A stretch of DNA of 13,558 bases. Origin: Bacteroidales bacterium. GTDB taxonomy: Bacteria > Bacteroidota > Bacteroidia > Bacteroidales > JAOZVK01. The position numbers and the translations under genes were made by a program. The notes under the pieces are model-generated. The model made no database searches, was not told the DNA's origin, and saw only the letters and a program-made list of their open reading frames with translations. The stretch lies in contig JAOZVK010000097.1 in the NCBI GenBank assembly GCA_029938185.1, positions 1 to 13,558 on the forward strand. Direction: 5' to 3'. Below, piece by piece: positions 1-6,900 of the stretch (positions within the stretch are counted from its first letter, which is position 1; the number at the start of each line of letters is the position of its first letter).

Positions 1-1
1 A

Positions 2-958
2 AAATTTAGTCAGGTTTCTATTTTTTCGGATTTGAATAATCTTGTAGATATTACTATTAATGAAAAATATTCTCAAATTGTGGGTTGGACAAAAGAGGAA
101 ATTGAAAAATATTTTCCCAAATATATTGAAAGTATTAGCGAAAAATATAAAGATATTTTTTCAGATATAATGCCTGAAATACAAAAATGGTATAATGGAT
201 ATTCATGGGATGGAATAACAAAAGTTTATAATCCTTTTTCGTTAATGAGATTTTTTGATGCTCGTGTTTTTGGGAATTATTGGTTTTCGACTGGCACGCC
301 TACAATGCTTATGGATGTTATTAAAAAAAGAAAAATAACAGCATTTGATATTAAAAATAGTTACTCATCTACTGAAATACTTGATAAGTATGATTTCAAG
401 AAAATAAATTTAAATTCGTTGCTCTTTCAAACAGGATATTTAACAATAAAAGAACTTGATATTGCAACTGGAGACATTATACTTGATTATCCGAACAAAG
501 AAGTCGCATCATCTTTTTCATTGCACTTACTTGATGAACTTACGAGTGACAATATTGATGAAACATACAATCTTTTATACAAAATGAGAAAAAGTTTTAT
601 CGAAAATGAAATTGAGGAGTTTATAGAATACGTAAATATACTTTTTGAAAATATTCCATATTTGATTGTTCACAAAACCGAAAAGTATTTTCATTCGCTG
701 TTTTATCTTGTTATCAAAATGTTAGGTTTTAAAATTGATGCTGAAATTCTGACAATAAAAAATAGAATTGATGCCATTGTGAAAACAGAAGAAAATATTT
801 ACATTATAGAATTTAAAATAAACCAATCGGCCAAAGTAGCAATTCAGCAAATTAAAAATAAAAAATATGCCCTTAAATATGCTGATGATAAGCGACAAAT
901 TCACTTACTCGGAATTAATTTTGATACCAATAAAAAACTATTGACGATTGGATTTTAG
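2..958 (+). CDS. AAA-ATPase-like / PD-(D/E)XK nuclease-domain protein, 3' part
   Basis: The frame is open from base 2, with no stop before TAG at 956-958, so the true start lies outside the window; the TTG at 32 is an internal Leu codon, not a convincing start. The visible 318 codons match the second half of the large Bacteroidetes family pairing an N-terminal AAA-ATPase-like domain (PF09820 type) with a C-terminal PD-(D/E)XK nuclease domain (PF08011 type). Family marks are the WYNGYSWDG...VYNPFSLMRFF block (about 188-255) and, near the end, a nuclease core: Asp at 770-772 in NRIDAIV, then Glu 809-811 and Lys 815-817 in IIEFKI (D-x12-ExK). The Walker motifs would be upstream, outside the window. 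The biological role is unproven; such genes occur in many paralogous copies and are often suspected of mobile or defence functions. A 28-bp imperfect palindrome begins 3 bases after the stop. Confidence 0.85.
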   Translation, partial: KFSQVSIFSDLNNLVDITINEKYSQIVGWTKEEIEKYFPKYIESISEKYKDIFSDIMPEIQKWYNGYSWDGITKVYNPFSLMRFFDARVFGNYWFSTGTPTMLMDVIKKRKITAFDIKNSYSSTEILDKYDFKKINLNSLLFQTGYLTIKELDIATGDIILDYPNKEVASSFSLHLLDELTSDNIDETYNLLYKMRKSFIENEIEEFIEYVNILFENIPYLIVHKTEKYFHSLFYLVIKMLGFKIDAEILTIKNRIDAIVKTEENIYIIEFKINQSAKVAIQQIKNKKYALKYADDKRQIHLLGINFDTNKKLLTIGF

Positions 959-961
959 AAT

Positions 962-989
962 GTAGAGATAATTCATAAATCGTCTCTAC
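962..989. repeat. GTAGAGA...TCTCTAC imperfect palindrome, possible terminator
   Basis: A 28-bp imperfect palindrome: 7 perfect outer pairs (GTAGAGA 962-968 with TCTCTAC 983-989), then a G.T wobble, one mismatch and three more pairs. It begins 3 bases after the stop codon at 958, so it may act as a hairpin terminator, although only an A-rich tract follows on the plus strand. From memory, near-perfect versions (GTAGAGACG...CGTCTCTAC) are common dispersed intergenic palindromes in Bacteroidetes; that is not shown here. Confidence 0.6.
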
Positions 990-1010
990 GCTGTACCATA
1001 AAAAAAAGGG

Positions 1011-1146
1011 CAAGTTTCATTTTTAATATTTTATAGCTAACAGTTTGAAAAAAAGAATAAAATTGTAATTATAAGAATATTAGTTAATTATATAAATGTA
1101 TTTGATTTTTTAATATTATAAACTGTTAGGTGTAAATTGAAACTTG
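1011..1146. repeat. 136-bp inverted-repeat element (MITE-like)
   Basis: Two sets of perfect inverted arms are nested symmetrically: CAAGTTTCA (1011-1019) with TGAAACTTG (1138-1146), and CTAACAGTTT (1037-1046) with AAACTGTTAG (1120-1129). The DNA between is AT-rich and non-coding. This is the layout of a MITE-like or foldback element. I see no clear target-site duplication, so mobility is inferred only. It directly abuts the element starting near 1149. Confidence 0.5.
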
Positions 1147-1148
1147 AC

Positions 1149-1242
1149 TGGACGCTCTTGTTTTTCAGATACTTTTACCATAAAGTGTTATTTTGCGTCA
1201 AACTTTGTGGGTAAAAAGCATCTAACTTAAAAACTGGTAGCC
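1149..1242. repeat. Truncated copy of the GGCTACC-ended mini-element
   Basis: This stretch aligns with the element at 9229-9377: both have GGAC followed by a CTTGTTTTTCA block (1149-1168), a GCGTCAAACTTTG block (about 1196) and a TAAAAAGC...CTAACTTAAAA end running into ACTGGTAGCC (1233-1242). The left GGCTACC terminus is absent; the 1011-1146 inverted-repeat element sits there instead, so this copy looks truncated or disrupted. No coding potential was seen. Confidence 0.5.
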
Positions 1243-1256
1243 TAAACTTTAATTAT

Positions 1257-1298
1257 TGTTGTGGCTTGATAGTGTTTGCATACTTTCAAGCCACAACA
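1257..1298. terminator. 13-bp perfect stem hairpin downstream of usp
   Basis: TGTTGTGGCTTGA (1257-1269) is the exact reverse complement of TCAAGCCACAACA (1286-1298), around a 16-nt loop that can form three more pairs (AGT/ACT). It lies 51 bp beyond the stop of the minus-strand universal stress protein and about 300 bp beyond the plus-strand gene ending at 958. It is a plausible bidirectional or Rho-independent-like terminator, but neither side has a clean U-tract, so a repeat of other function is possible. Confidence 0.45.
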
Positions 1299-1348
1299 CA
1301 ATGCCCAAAATTTTCAACTTAAGTACTAACACCTTGCAGACTTAGCAC

Positions 1349-2254
1349 TTATAATATCCCCAAAGGATCAACAAAGATATTTAAAACAGATTCGTTTTTT
1401 GATTCCCAAGGAACAATACTTAATACTGGAGTAACAGAGTTTTCTATTATTTTCAATGCATTATGTCCTATAAAGTATTTTGTAATATCATTCTCTTGTT
1501 GAGTCATAATTACAATTAAATGAGCATCTTGCTCAACTGAATATTCACATATTTTTTGATAAATTGGTGTTTCGCTCTTTTCTATTATTTCAGTCGTACA
1601 CTTAACCCCTACATCTTCTATCACTTTTTTTGCTTTGTTTAGCAATGTCAGAAGTTTTATTTCTTCGGCAGGGCTATTGGTCGTTAGTATTGATATTATT
1701 TTTACCGTTGAATTAAAATATTTACCATATTCGATACCCGCTGCAATTTGTTTTTCTGTATCTTTTCTTATATCCAATGGAAGTACAATATCTTTGTTTG
1801 TAGTATCATGGTCTGATATAAATTTACTACCACTTATTGTTACAACCGGAAATTTAGTTTCTTTAATAACATGAAGTGAATTAGAACCAATAATTTTTTT
1901 CTTAATAGAAGGAGATTCGGTTTTACCCATCAAAATAAAATTAGGGTGAATTTCATCAGCAACTTTTTCAACCTGTTGATAGATTTTCCCATATTCTATT
2001 CTTTTAGTAACTTTCAATTCTTTATCAAATTTATGTACACATTCATCTAACAATTTATCGGCACTATCTTTTATAGCTTTTTTTTGTTCTTCACTTGAAA
2101 AAAATTTCATTAAATATCCTTCATTTTCAATAATATGAAGCAGTACTATTTCAGCTCCAGTTCCTTTTGCAAAATAATTTGCATAATCAAGAGCTATCAT
2201 TGATTCTTTCTCAAAACAAACGGGCAAAAGTATTTTATTCTTTATTTTTGGCAT
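1349..2254 (-). CDS. Universal stress protein, tandem UspA domains
   Basis: A 301-residue cytoplasmic protein with two Usp (Rossmann-like alpha/beta) domains. Domain 1 covers about residues 5-141 and starts with the strand KNKILLPVCF; domain 2 covers about 155-285 and starts with KDIVLPLDI. Usp proteins bind ATP or act as structural stress-survival factors. In domain 1 the binding signature G-x2-G-x9-G-(S/N) survives as G110...E113...G123-S124, so the middle glycine is replaced. In domain 2 the matching segment (VIMTQQENDITKYFIGHNA) lacks the first glycines, so ATP binding there is doubtful. Tandem Usps of about 280-300 residues are common in Bacteroidetes. The ATG at 2254 is the first start and has no Shine-Dalgarno, as usual in this phylum. 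It is monocistronic, with repeats on both sides; a copy of the 108-bp intergenic repeat begins about 25 bp upstream. Confidence 0.88.
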   Translation of the reverse strand: MPKIKNKILLPVCFEKESMIALDYANYFAKGTGAEIVLLHIIENEGYLMKFFSSEEQKKAIKDSADKLLDECVHKFDKELKVTKRIEYGKIYQQVEKVADEIHPNFILMGKTESPSIKKKIIGSNSLHVIKETKFPVVTISGSKFISDHDTTNKDIVLPLDIRKDTEKQIAAGIEYGKYFNSTVKIISILTTNSPAEEIKLLTLLNKAKKVIEDVGVKCTTEIIEKSETPIYQKICEYSVEQDAHLIVIMTQQENDITKYFIGHNALKIIENSVTPVLSIVPWESKNESVLNIFVDPLGIL

Positions 2255-2279
2255 AATTATTAATATTTATTTAATAAAA

Positions 2280-2387
2280 AAACTAAGGTCTTCGACCTAA
2301 TTTAATGTGGCTTACACATTTTTGTAAATTACTATCATGTAGCTAATTGTACAAAAACAAAGTCGAAAAACTTTTGTAAGACTACTT
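2280..2387 (-). repeat. 108-bp intergenic repeat, uninterrupted copy (B)
   Basis: Read on the minus strand, it starts AAGTAGTCTTACAAAAGTTTT and ends AGGTCGAAGACCTTAGTTT. It aligns almost end to end with the DNA at 7060-7706 once two inserted elements there are removed. Shared blocks include GTCTTACAAAAG, ATGYGTAAGC and ACATTAAA...AGGTCGAAGACCTTAG. It holds no reading frame. It lies directly upstream of usp, so it may carry the usp promoter or leader, but no clear promoter box was seen. Confidence 0.65.
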
Positions 2388-2411
2388 GTATAGATAATCA
2401 AAAATAATAAA

Positions 2412-2449
2412 ACAGACGAAGTCTGTATTTTGGCTCTTCAAGCCTTTTT
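2412..2449 (+). terminator. Two small hairpins followed by T5
   Basis: ACAGAC-GAA-GTCTGT (2412-2426) is a 6-bp stem with a triloop. GGCT-CTTCA-AGCC (2432-2444) is a 4-bp stem directly followed by TTTTT. Orientation relative to a transcript is unclear, because both neighbouring genes are on the minus strand. They belong to the small hairpins that mark gene borders in this window. Confidence 0.3.
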
Positions 2450-2469
2450 ATGTTGCTTCGCCTCAGTAA

Positions 2470-2524
2470 TTATTGTTAATTATACAAAGCAAAAGCATTA
2501 TTTAAATTAGGTCAATGACCTTTA
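2470..2524 (-). repeat. Stop-codon-associated repeat, copy C
   Basis: On the minus strand it reads TAA-AGGTCATTGACCT-AATTTAAATAATGCTT. It resembles the end of the 108-bp repeat (TAAGGTCTTCGACCTATTTAATGTTGCTT) and starts with the TAA stop codon of the 2522-3037 gene. The AGGTC-AAT-GACCT core (2509-2521) is a 5-bp-stem hairpin that could end transcription of the toxin-immunity cassette. Confidence 0.5.
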
Positions 2525-3037
2525 TTCATTATCATTGCAATATTCTTTAAAACTTGAATATGCTTTTACTAACTTATCTGGCTTTGCAATTAATAGGTAT
2601 TTATCTTTGTTTTTTATAAGCATAGAAATAACATTTGGTGCACTGTAATTAAAACTTTTTAACAAATCTGTTATAAATTTGGTATATTTATATTCTTTTG
2701 GAAATGAAAATGTAATTTCATTATCATCATGAACTGATATTTTAATATTGTTATACAACACTGCATTCATATCATCTATTGAATACTCTGTTTTAGTTGA
2801 AAAAAAAACGACCAGATTAGAAATGAATTGATTATTTTTTATATCATCACCGAAAATATAATCTGATTTATAGTTTGAAGCCATCAAGTATAAATCCGAT
2901 ATTTTGTAATTTTTGGGCACTTGTTCCAATGCTTTTATAATCGGCAAATCCGAAAAAGAAAATATTTTATCTCCATTTTCTTTTACTTCATAAAACATTG
3001 AAGGTATATTTATATTTTCTTCCATGTTTAATTGCAT
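2522..3037 (-). CDS. Hypothetical protein, candidate immunity protein of the adjacent toxin-like gene
   Basis: A 171-residue soluble acidic protein with no signal peptide or membrane segment and no family I can name. It lies directly downstream of the toxin-like frame at 3028-3312, in the same direction. The ATG at 3037 overlaps that frame by 10 bp. A second ATG at 3025 (protein then starting MEENINIP) lies just 2 bases beyond the upstream TAA and follows an A-rich leader, so it is an equally good translation-coupled start. A small, unrelated, acidic protein coupled to a toxin C-terminal domain is the usual arrangement of polymorphic-toxin immunity genes; that role rests on position alone. 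The gene ends in a copy of the stop-codon-associated repeat. Confidence 0.7.
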   Translation of the reverse strand: MQLNMEENINIPSMFYEVKENGDKIFSFSDLPIIKALEQVPKNYKISDLYLMASNYKSDYIFGDDIKNNQFISNLVVFFSTKTEYSIDDMNAVLYNNIKISVHDDNEITFSFPKEYKYTKFITDLLKSFNYSAPNVISMLIKNKDKYLLIAKPDKLVKAYSSFKEYCNDNE

Positions 3038-3312
3038 TTTGATTCAATATGTGATTTTCCACTCCCTCGCCTTACAGGATTTCCGTCTTTATCCAAATAA
3101 TAATTATTTTTGTTTGTTGTATTTGGATTATACCTGTGCCAATGGTCAATAGCTTGATATCTGTTTCTGCCTGAGATCCCCTTATCGAAAAAAATTTTTA
3201 TCTCAGTATCTTTATAAATAAATTCTCGTCTGTTTATCATGTTTGGATGAGTTGTTTCATTCCAATCATCACTTAAATTCGTTGGGATTGCAAGGCGGTT
3301 TTTTCCAATCAA
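3028..3312 (-). CDS. Polymorphic-toxin-like C-terminal domain protein
   Basis: A 94-codon frame starting at TTG 3312. The C-terminal block, roughly residues 44-90, reads FFDKG...GRNRYQAIDHWHRYNP...YYLDKDGNPV...GSGKSHI. It strongly resembles, from memory, the tips of RHS and other polymorphic-toxin proteins with the pattern (D/H)H(W/Y)HR-NP...YLD-x2-GNPV...GS-x2-SHI. The conserved His residues suggest a nuclease-like or metal-binding toxin, but the activity is not known to me. The start is weak: there is no ATG until residue 25, and the frame is open only a few codons upstream of the TTG. The frame at 3269-3475 overlaps it by 44 bp. Removing one A from the six-A run (plus-strand T6, 3299-3304) joins both into one protein of about 150 residues, so this is probably the 3' half of a frameshifted gene. 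Confidence 0.6.
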   Translation of the reverse strand: MIGKNRLAIPTNLSDDWNETTHPNMINRREFIYKDTEIKIFFDKGISGRNRYQAIDHWHRYNPNTTNKNNYYLDKDGNPVRRGSGKSHIESKCN

Positions 3313-3475
3313 TATCTGTAGTATAATCTACAGGTATATCCATTGGAATATCAATCAGTTTATCTATTGCGTAGTAAATTGGTATAATAACTGACAAAAC
3401 TATTGCAATATAAAATAACAGTTTTAAATTTTTATTTGCAGTATTTGAAATGTTAATCGTTGTTGAATTATTCAT
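3269..3475 (-). CDS. Small membrane-anchor frame, probable 5' half of the split toxin-like gene
   Basis: A 68-codon frame with ATG at 3475, preceded by an A-rich leader and no Shine-Dalgarno. A short polar N-terminus (about 16 residues, Asn/Thr/Ser-rich) is followed by one hydrophobic segment at about residues 17-37 (KLLFYIAIVLSVIIPIYYAI), then a Pro/Asp-rich stretch. The topology suggests an N-in, C-out single-pass anchor. It ends with WKKPPCNPNEFK in the 44-bp overlap with the toxin-like frame. A one-base correction in the T6 run would replace these last residues with WKNRLAIPTNLSDDW and continue into the toxin domain. I judge the pair more likely one frameshifted (or phase-variable) gene than two separate genes, but an independent small membrane protein cannot be excluded. 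Confidence 0.5.
   Translation of the reverse strand: MNNSTTINISNTANKNLKLLFYIAIVLSVIIPIYYAIDKLIDIPMDIPVDYTTDIDWKKPPCNPNEFK
3299..3304. other. T6 homopolymer, likely frameshift site of the toxin-like gene
   Basis: Six T on the plus strand (six A in the coding sense) lie where the 3269-3475 and 3028-3312 frames overlap. Deleting one base here gives DIDWKNRLAIPTNLSDD and fuses the membrane-anchor and toxin-like frames. It could be a true mutation, a phase-variation tract or a sequencing error. Confidence 0.45.
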
Positions 3476-3647
3476 AATTTTATTGTTATGTTTGATATAT
3501 TTTCGTTTATTTCTGCATATTGCTTCATTCCAATTATTTTTTACATTTCAAAATTCACATATACAACCAAAAACTACTGACAATCAGGCAAATGTTATGT
3601 ACATTTTAATCAATTCGATTACAAGTATTAATCAAAGTATACACATT

Positions 3648-3944
3648 TTACATATTAATTATATCTTCAAAATTATCTTTTTCATACCAATTTTCTTTTA
3701 TCTTTTTTGAAAAAACAATATGATAAGCTCTTTCAAATAATTCATCATAAGTTATTATATCAATATTCCTACTATTTCGTCTATACCGTTCAAATGTCTC
3801 ACTTTTTATAAAATTTTCATCTTCTCTGGTTGAATGTGTAAATTCTCTCTCTCTATTTCCTATGATAAAAATTGTTTTTGGGTCTAGTGTTCGTTGTATT
3901 TCTTTATCAACTCTTTTTCCATTATTTTTTATAAAATTTTTATT
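3648..3944 (-). pseudogene. Shedu-like (DUF4263) nuclease, C-terminal remnant
   Basis: A minus-strand frame is open for 98 codons, from just after a TAA at 3947-3945 to TAA at 3650-3648. It has no ATG, GTG or TTG start before the final residues, so it is not a normal gene. The translation has LDPKTIFIIGNRERE, then ETFERYRRNSRNIDIITYDELFERAYHIV. This closely resembles the C-terminal part of DUF4263/Shedu proteins, whose full members use a PD-(D/E)XK core for anti-phage defence. The catalytic region, which would lie upstream, is missing: the DNA there is the 3' end of the type IIG gene, in another frame and overlapping by a few bases. The cleanest reading is a decayed or truncated defence gene whose 5' part was lost when the restriction-modification gene was joined to it. 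The family call is from motif memory. Confidence 0.6.
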
Positions 3945-6900
3945 TTACAGAATTTTCCACAATTTCAATTTCTTCTGCTGTTAGTTCATAAAGCTCATAA
4001 ACCATTTTATCAATTTCTTTATCTGTATGGTTTATTTGAATTTGTAACTCGTTTATTTTTTCTTTTGATGTATTAAAATATTCTCTCCATTCGTTGTTTT
4101 CTGCTCCTAAATTTATTTTCACTTTTTTCTTTCGCAATTCTTTTTTAAACTCTTCGTATTCTAAATTATGGAAATTCTGTAATTTTTTGCTTAATTTTTC
4201 AATGCTTTTTTCTTCTTGTAGGGTTTTTAGGTAATTGTTTTTATCTGTTTGTAGTTTTTTATTAAGTGACAACATTTTGTTAACTGTTTCAATAATTTTA
4301 TTTTGAGTTTTTGGTAGAATAATTTTTATTGGGAGCATTTTTACTTCTGAAACCCTTATTTCTGGAAAAGTTTTTTCATCTCTTGCAAATTTTCGTATAA
4401 AATAAACACCAAATAGTGATGAGTTTATTATTGCAAGTAAAAATTTTGCTGAAATATTATTGTCAGTAATTTTTATTGTATGCAAAAGTGAATTATTACA
4501 ATAATTTTCGTTAACAAAAGTTCCAGTAAATCGGTTATTTACAATTCTTCTTAATAAAACTCTTTCACCTTCAAAAAGTTCTGGGTTTCGTGGTTCTGCA
4601 AGCCATTCTCCGTATTCAATCCACTTGCCCGCCCAGTTTACTTGATAGCGTTCAATACTTTTACCTTCTAATATTTTTTTTGGATTTTTTCCAGTCTTTT
4701 CATTATGATTAAATATTTTTTGTTTAACAATCTCTTTTGTCTGTTTTGGTTTTCCTTTTCCTGTTTGATAAAACTTTACTCCAAACGATATTTTACTAAT
4801 TTCACCAAGTTTAACTGTTTGTTTTTCAATTTTATCAAAAATTTTATTAAGATACACATGATTTTGGTAATTTATAAGATAATTATCTCTTAATAGGTCA
4901 TTTATTGATAAATTATTTTTTTGTGAGTATCTCTCATTGATAAATTCTTTAATAATAATATTTTTAGTTTTTCCTGCTGTTGCAATAAATATTACTGGCA
5001 AAACAGTTGCATCAGCAAATACATTAACCTTTGTAAGGTCAATTATTTGTTCTATTGAATAATGATTAATCAAATGTTCTCTAAAATTATTTAATGTTCT
5101 GTTTATAAGCCAAGTATTTGGAACAATTAGCGAAACAATTCCTGTTTTTTTTATTAATTTTAAAGTTTTTTCGATAAATAATAAATATAAATTTATTTGA
5201 TATGTTGCACTATTATATTCCTTATAGTAAAAACTTTTCACATTATCAGTAATTGAACGGCTCACGACATACGGCGGGTTTCCAATAATCACGTCAAAAC
5301 CACCATTATCCATAATTTTCTTAAACTCAAAATTCCAATCAAAAGCCTTATCGCCTGCAATTTCGGGGTCGTTAATTAATGAATTCCCACATTTTATATT
5401 ATCGTTTAGGTTTGATAGTTTTCTATCTTTTCGGGCAGTTCTTAACCAAAGCGAAAGTTTTGCAATTTCAACGCTTTCCTCGTTTATATCAACACCGTAA
5501 AGATTATTTTCAAGTATTGATTTATCGGTGTCAAATAGTCCTATTGCATCGCCTGTTAAATCTGCAATTAAATCATCAATAAGTTTGTGTTCTGCTATTA
5601 AAAATTGTAATGCTTGATTTAAAAATGCACCGCTACCGCAGGCAGGGTCAAGTATTTTGAGACTTTTTAACCACTTTTTGTAATCGTTCAGCGTATTAAA
5701 AAGTTCTTTTCCTTTTTTCGACAAAGGGGCATGCCCCTTTGCTTTACGAAAAAAAGTTGTATCAAATTCTATTTCGTAAATATTCATTTCTTTGCGTTTT
5801 TCGGTGCAAAGTGTCCCTATTGTATTCTCTACAATGTATTGTGTAATGTATTTAGGGGTGTAAAAAACGCCGTCTTTTTTTCGCTTGCTTGTATGCAAGG
5901 AGGCATGCCCCCTTGCTGCTATTTCTTCAATTTCGTTTAAGGAATGCTCGAAAATATGTCCCAAAATATTTACATCCACGTCTGTGTTAAAATCATAAGC
6001 CGAAAGTTTAAGGCAATCCGCTCTTAAAACTTTATCATCAATTTTCAGATTGTCCAAAAGTTCATCGGCGGCAAAAAGTCCGCCATTGTATGCAGGAATA
6101 TCATCAGTAGCAATTTTTCCTTTTCTACCGATATTCATGTAAGCGAAATATTGTAAATATATTTCGTAAAGTGGTTTATAAGCATCAAGTTTTATAAGTT
6201 GGTCATATCTGTCAATTATTCGTGAAATCGAATTTGCAGGTAATAGTCCGCAATCTTCAGCAAAAAATATAAAAAGTAATCTGTCTAATAATTTTTGTGA
6301 TTTTTTAAATAGTGTTAATTTATCAACATACAAGGGGGCATGCCCCCTTGCAAAATTATTTTTTACAATATTTTCAAATATCTTGTTTTTTAAATTAGAA
6401 TAATCTTTATAAAGCTGTTCGGAAATATTTTTTTCATGAAATCGTGTTTCGTCTTTTAATTTTTGCGGTAAATCATTGAATATTGCATCTTTGCGTAAAA
6501 TTAAATACAGTAATTCAAAATCTGTTTTTTGTAGATTAAATAAATCAAATTCTTCGTATTCGTTGGAATAATCAACGTAAAACCGCAATTTCTGAAAATT
6601 TGAAGTTATCACATATTTACAACCGGGCTGATTGTGTTTATAATTAAATGCCTGTTGTGTAATACTTGTTAAATCTTTTGTTTTTGTTGATTTTAATTCA
6701 ATTACTGCAACTGCCAATGGGACATGCCCCGTTGCTGTAACAATTGCACCATCTGCTTTTTTACCATCTGTTTGGTTTTTAAATTCTCTTACAAGATTAA
6801 AATCATCGTCTGGTTTTAATGTATATCCGAGAACTTCAACGAACAAATCTCTCAAAAATCCGTCTTGATACTCTTCTTCTTTAAGTTTTATTATTTTTTC

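Noticed and set aside
3299..3305. A-AAA-AAC slippery heptamer in the toxin-like gene as a programmed -1 frameshift
   Set aside because: The heptamer is in register with the downstream frame, so a -1 slip would go from the toxin frame into the anchor frame. The needed change (anchor to toxin) is +1, so classical -1 slippage does not explain it.
3450..3710. Plus-strand open frame of 86 codons opposite the toxin-like gene leader
   Set aside because: It is T-rich and hydrophobic, with no family resemblance, and overlaps the better supported minus-strand frames. It looks like a by-product of AT-rich DNA.
3884..3922. ATG-started 12-codon frame just after the type IIG stop (MEKELIKKYNEH)
   Set aside because: It is too short and ends at once. 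The coherent protein similarity in this DNA is in a different frame (the Shedu-like remnant).
5722..6734. GGCATGCC palindromes as transcription terminators or operators
   Set aside because: They lie inside an intact coding frame, have no U-tract and are translated in a constant frame. Insertion in coding sequence is the better reading.
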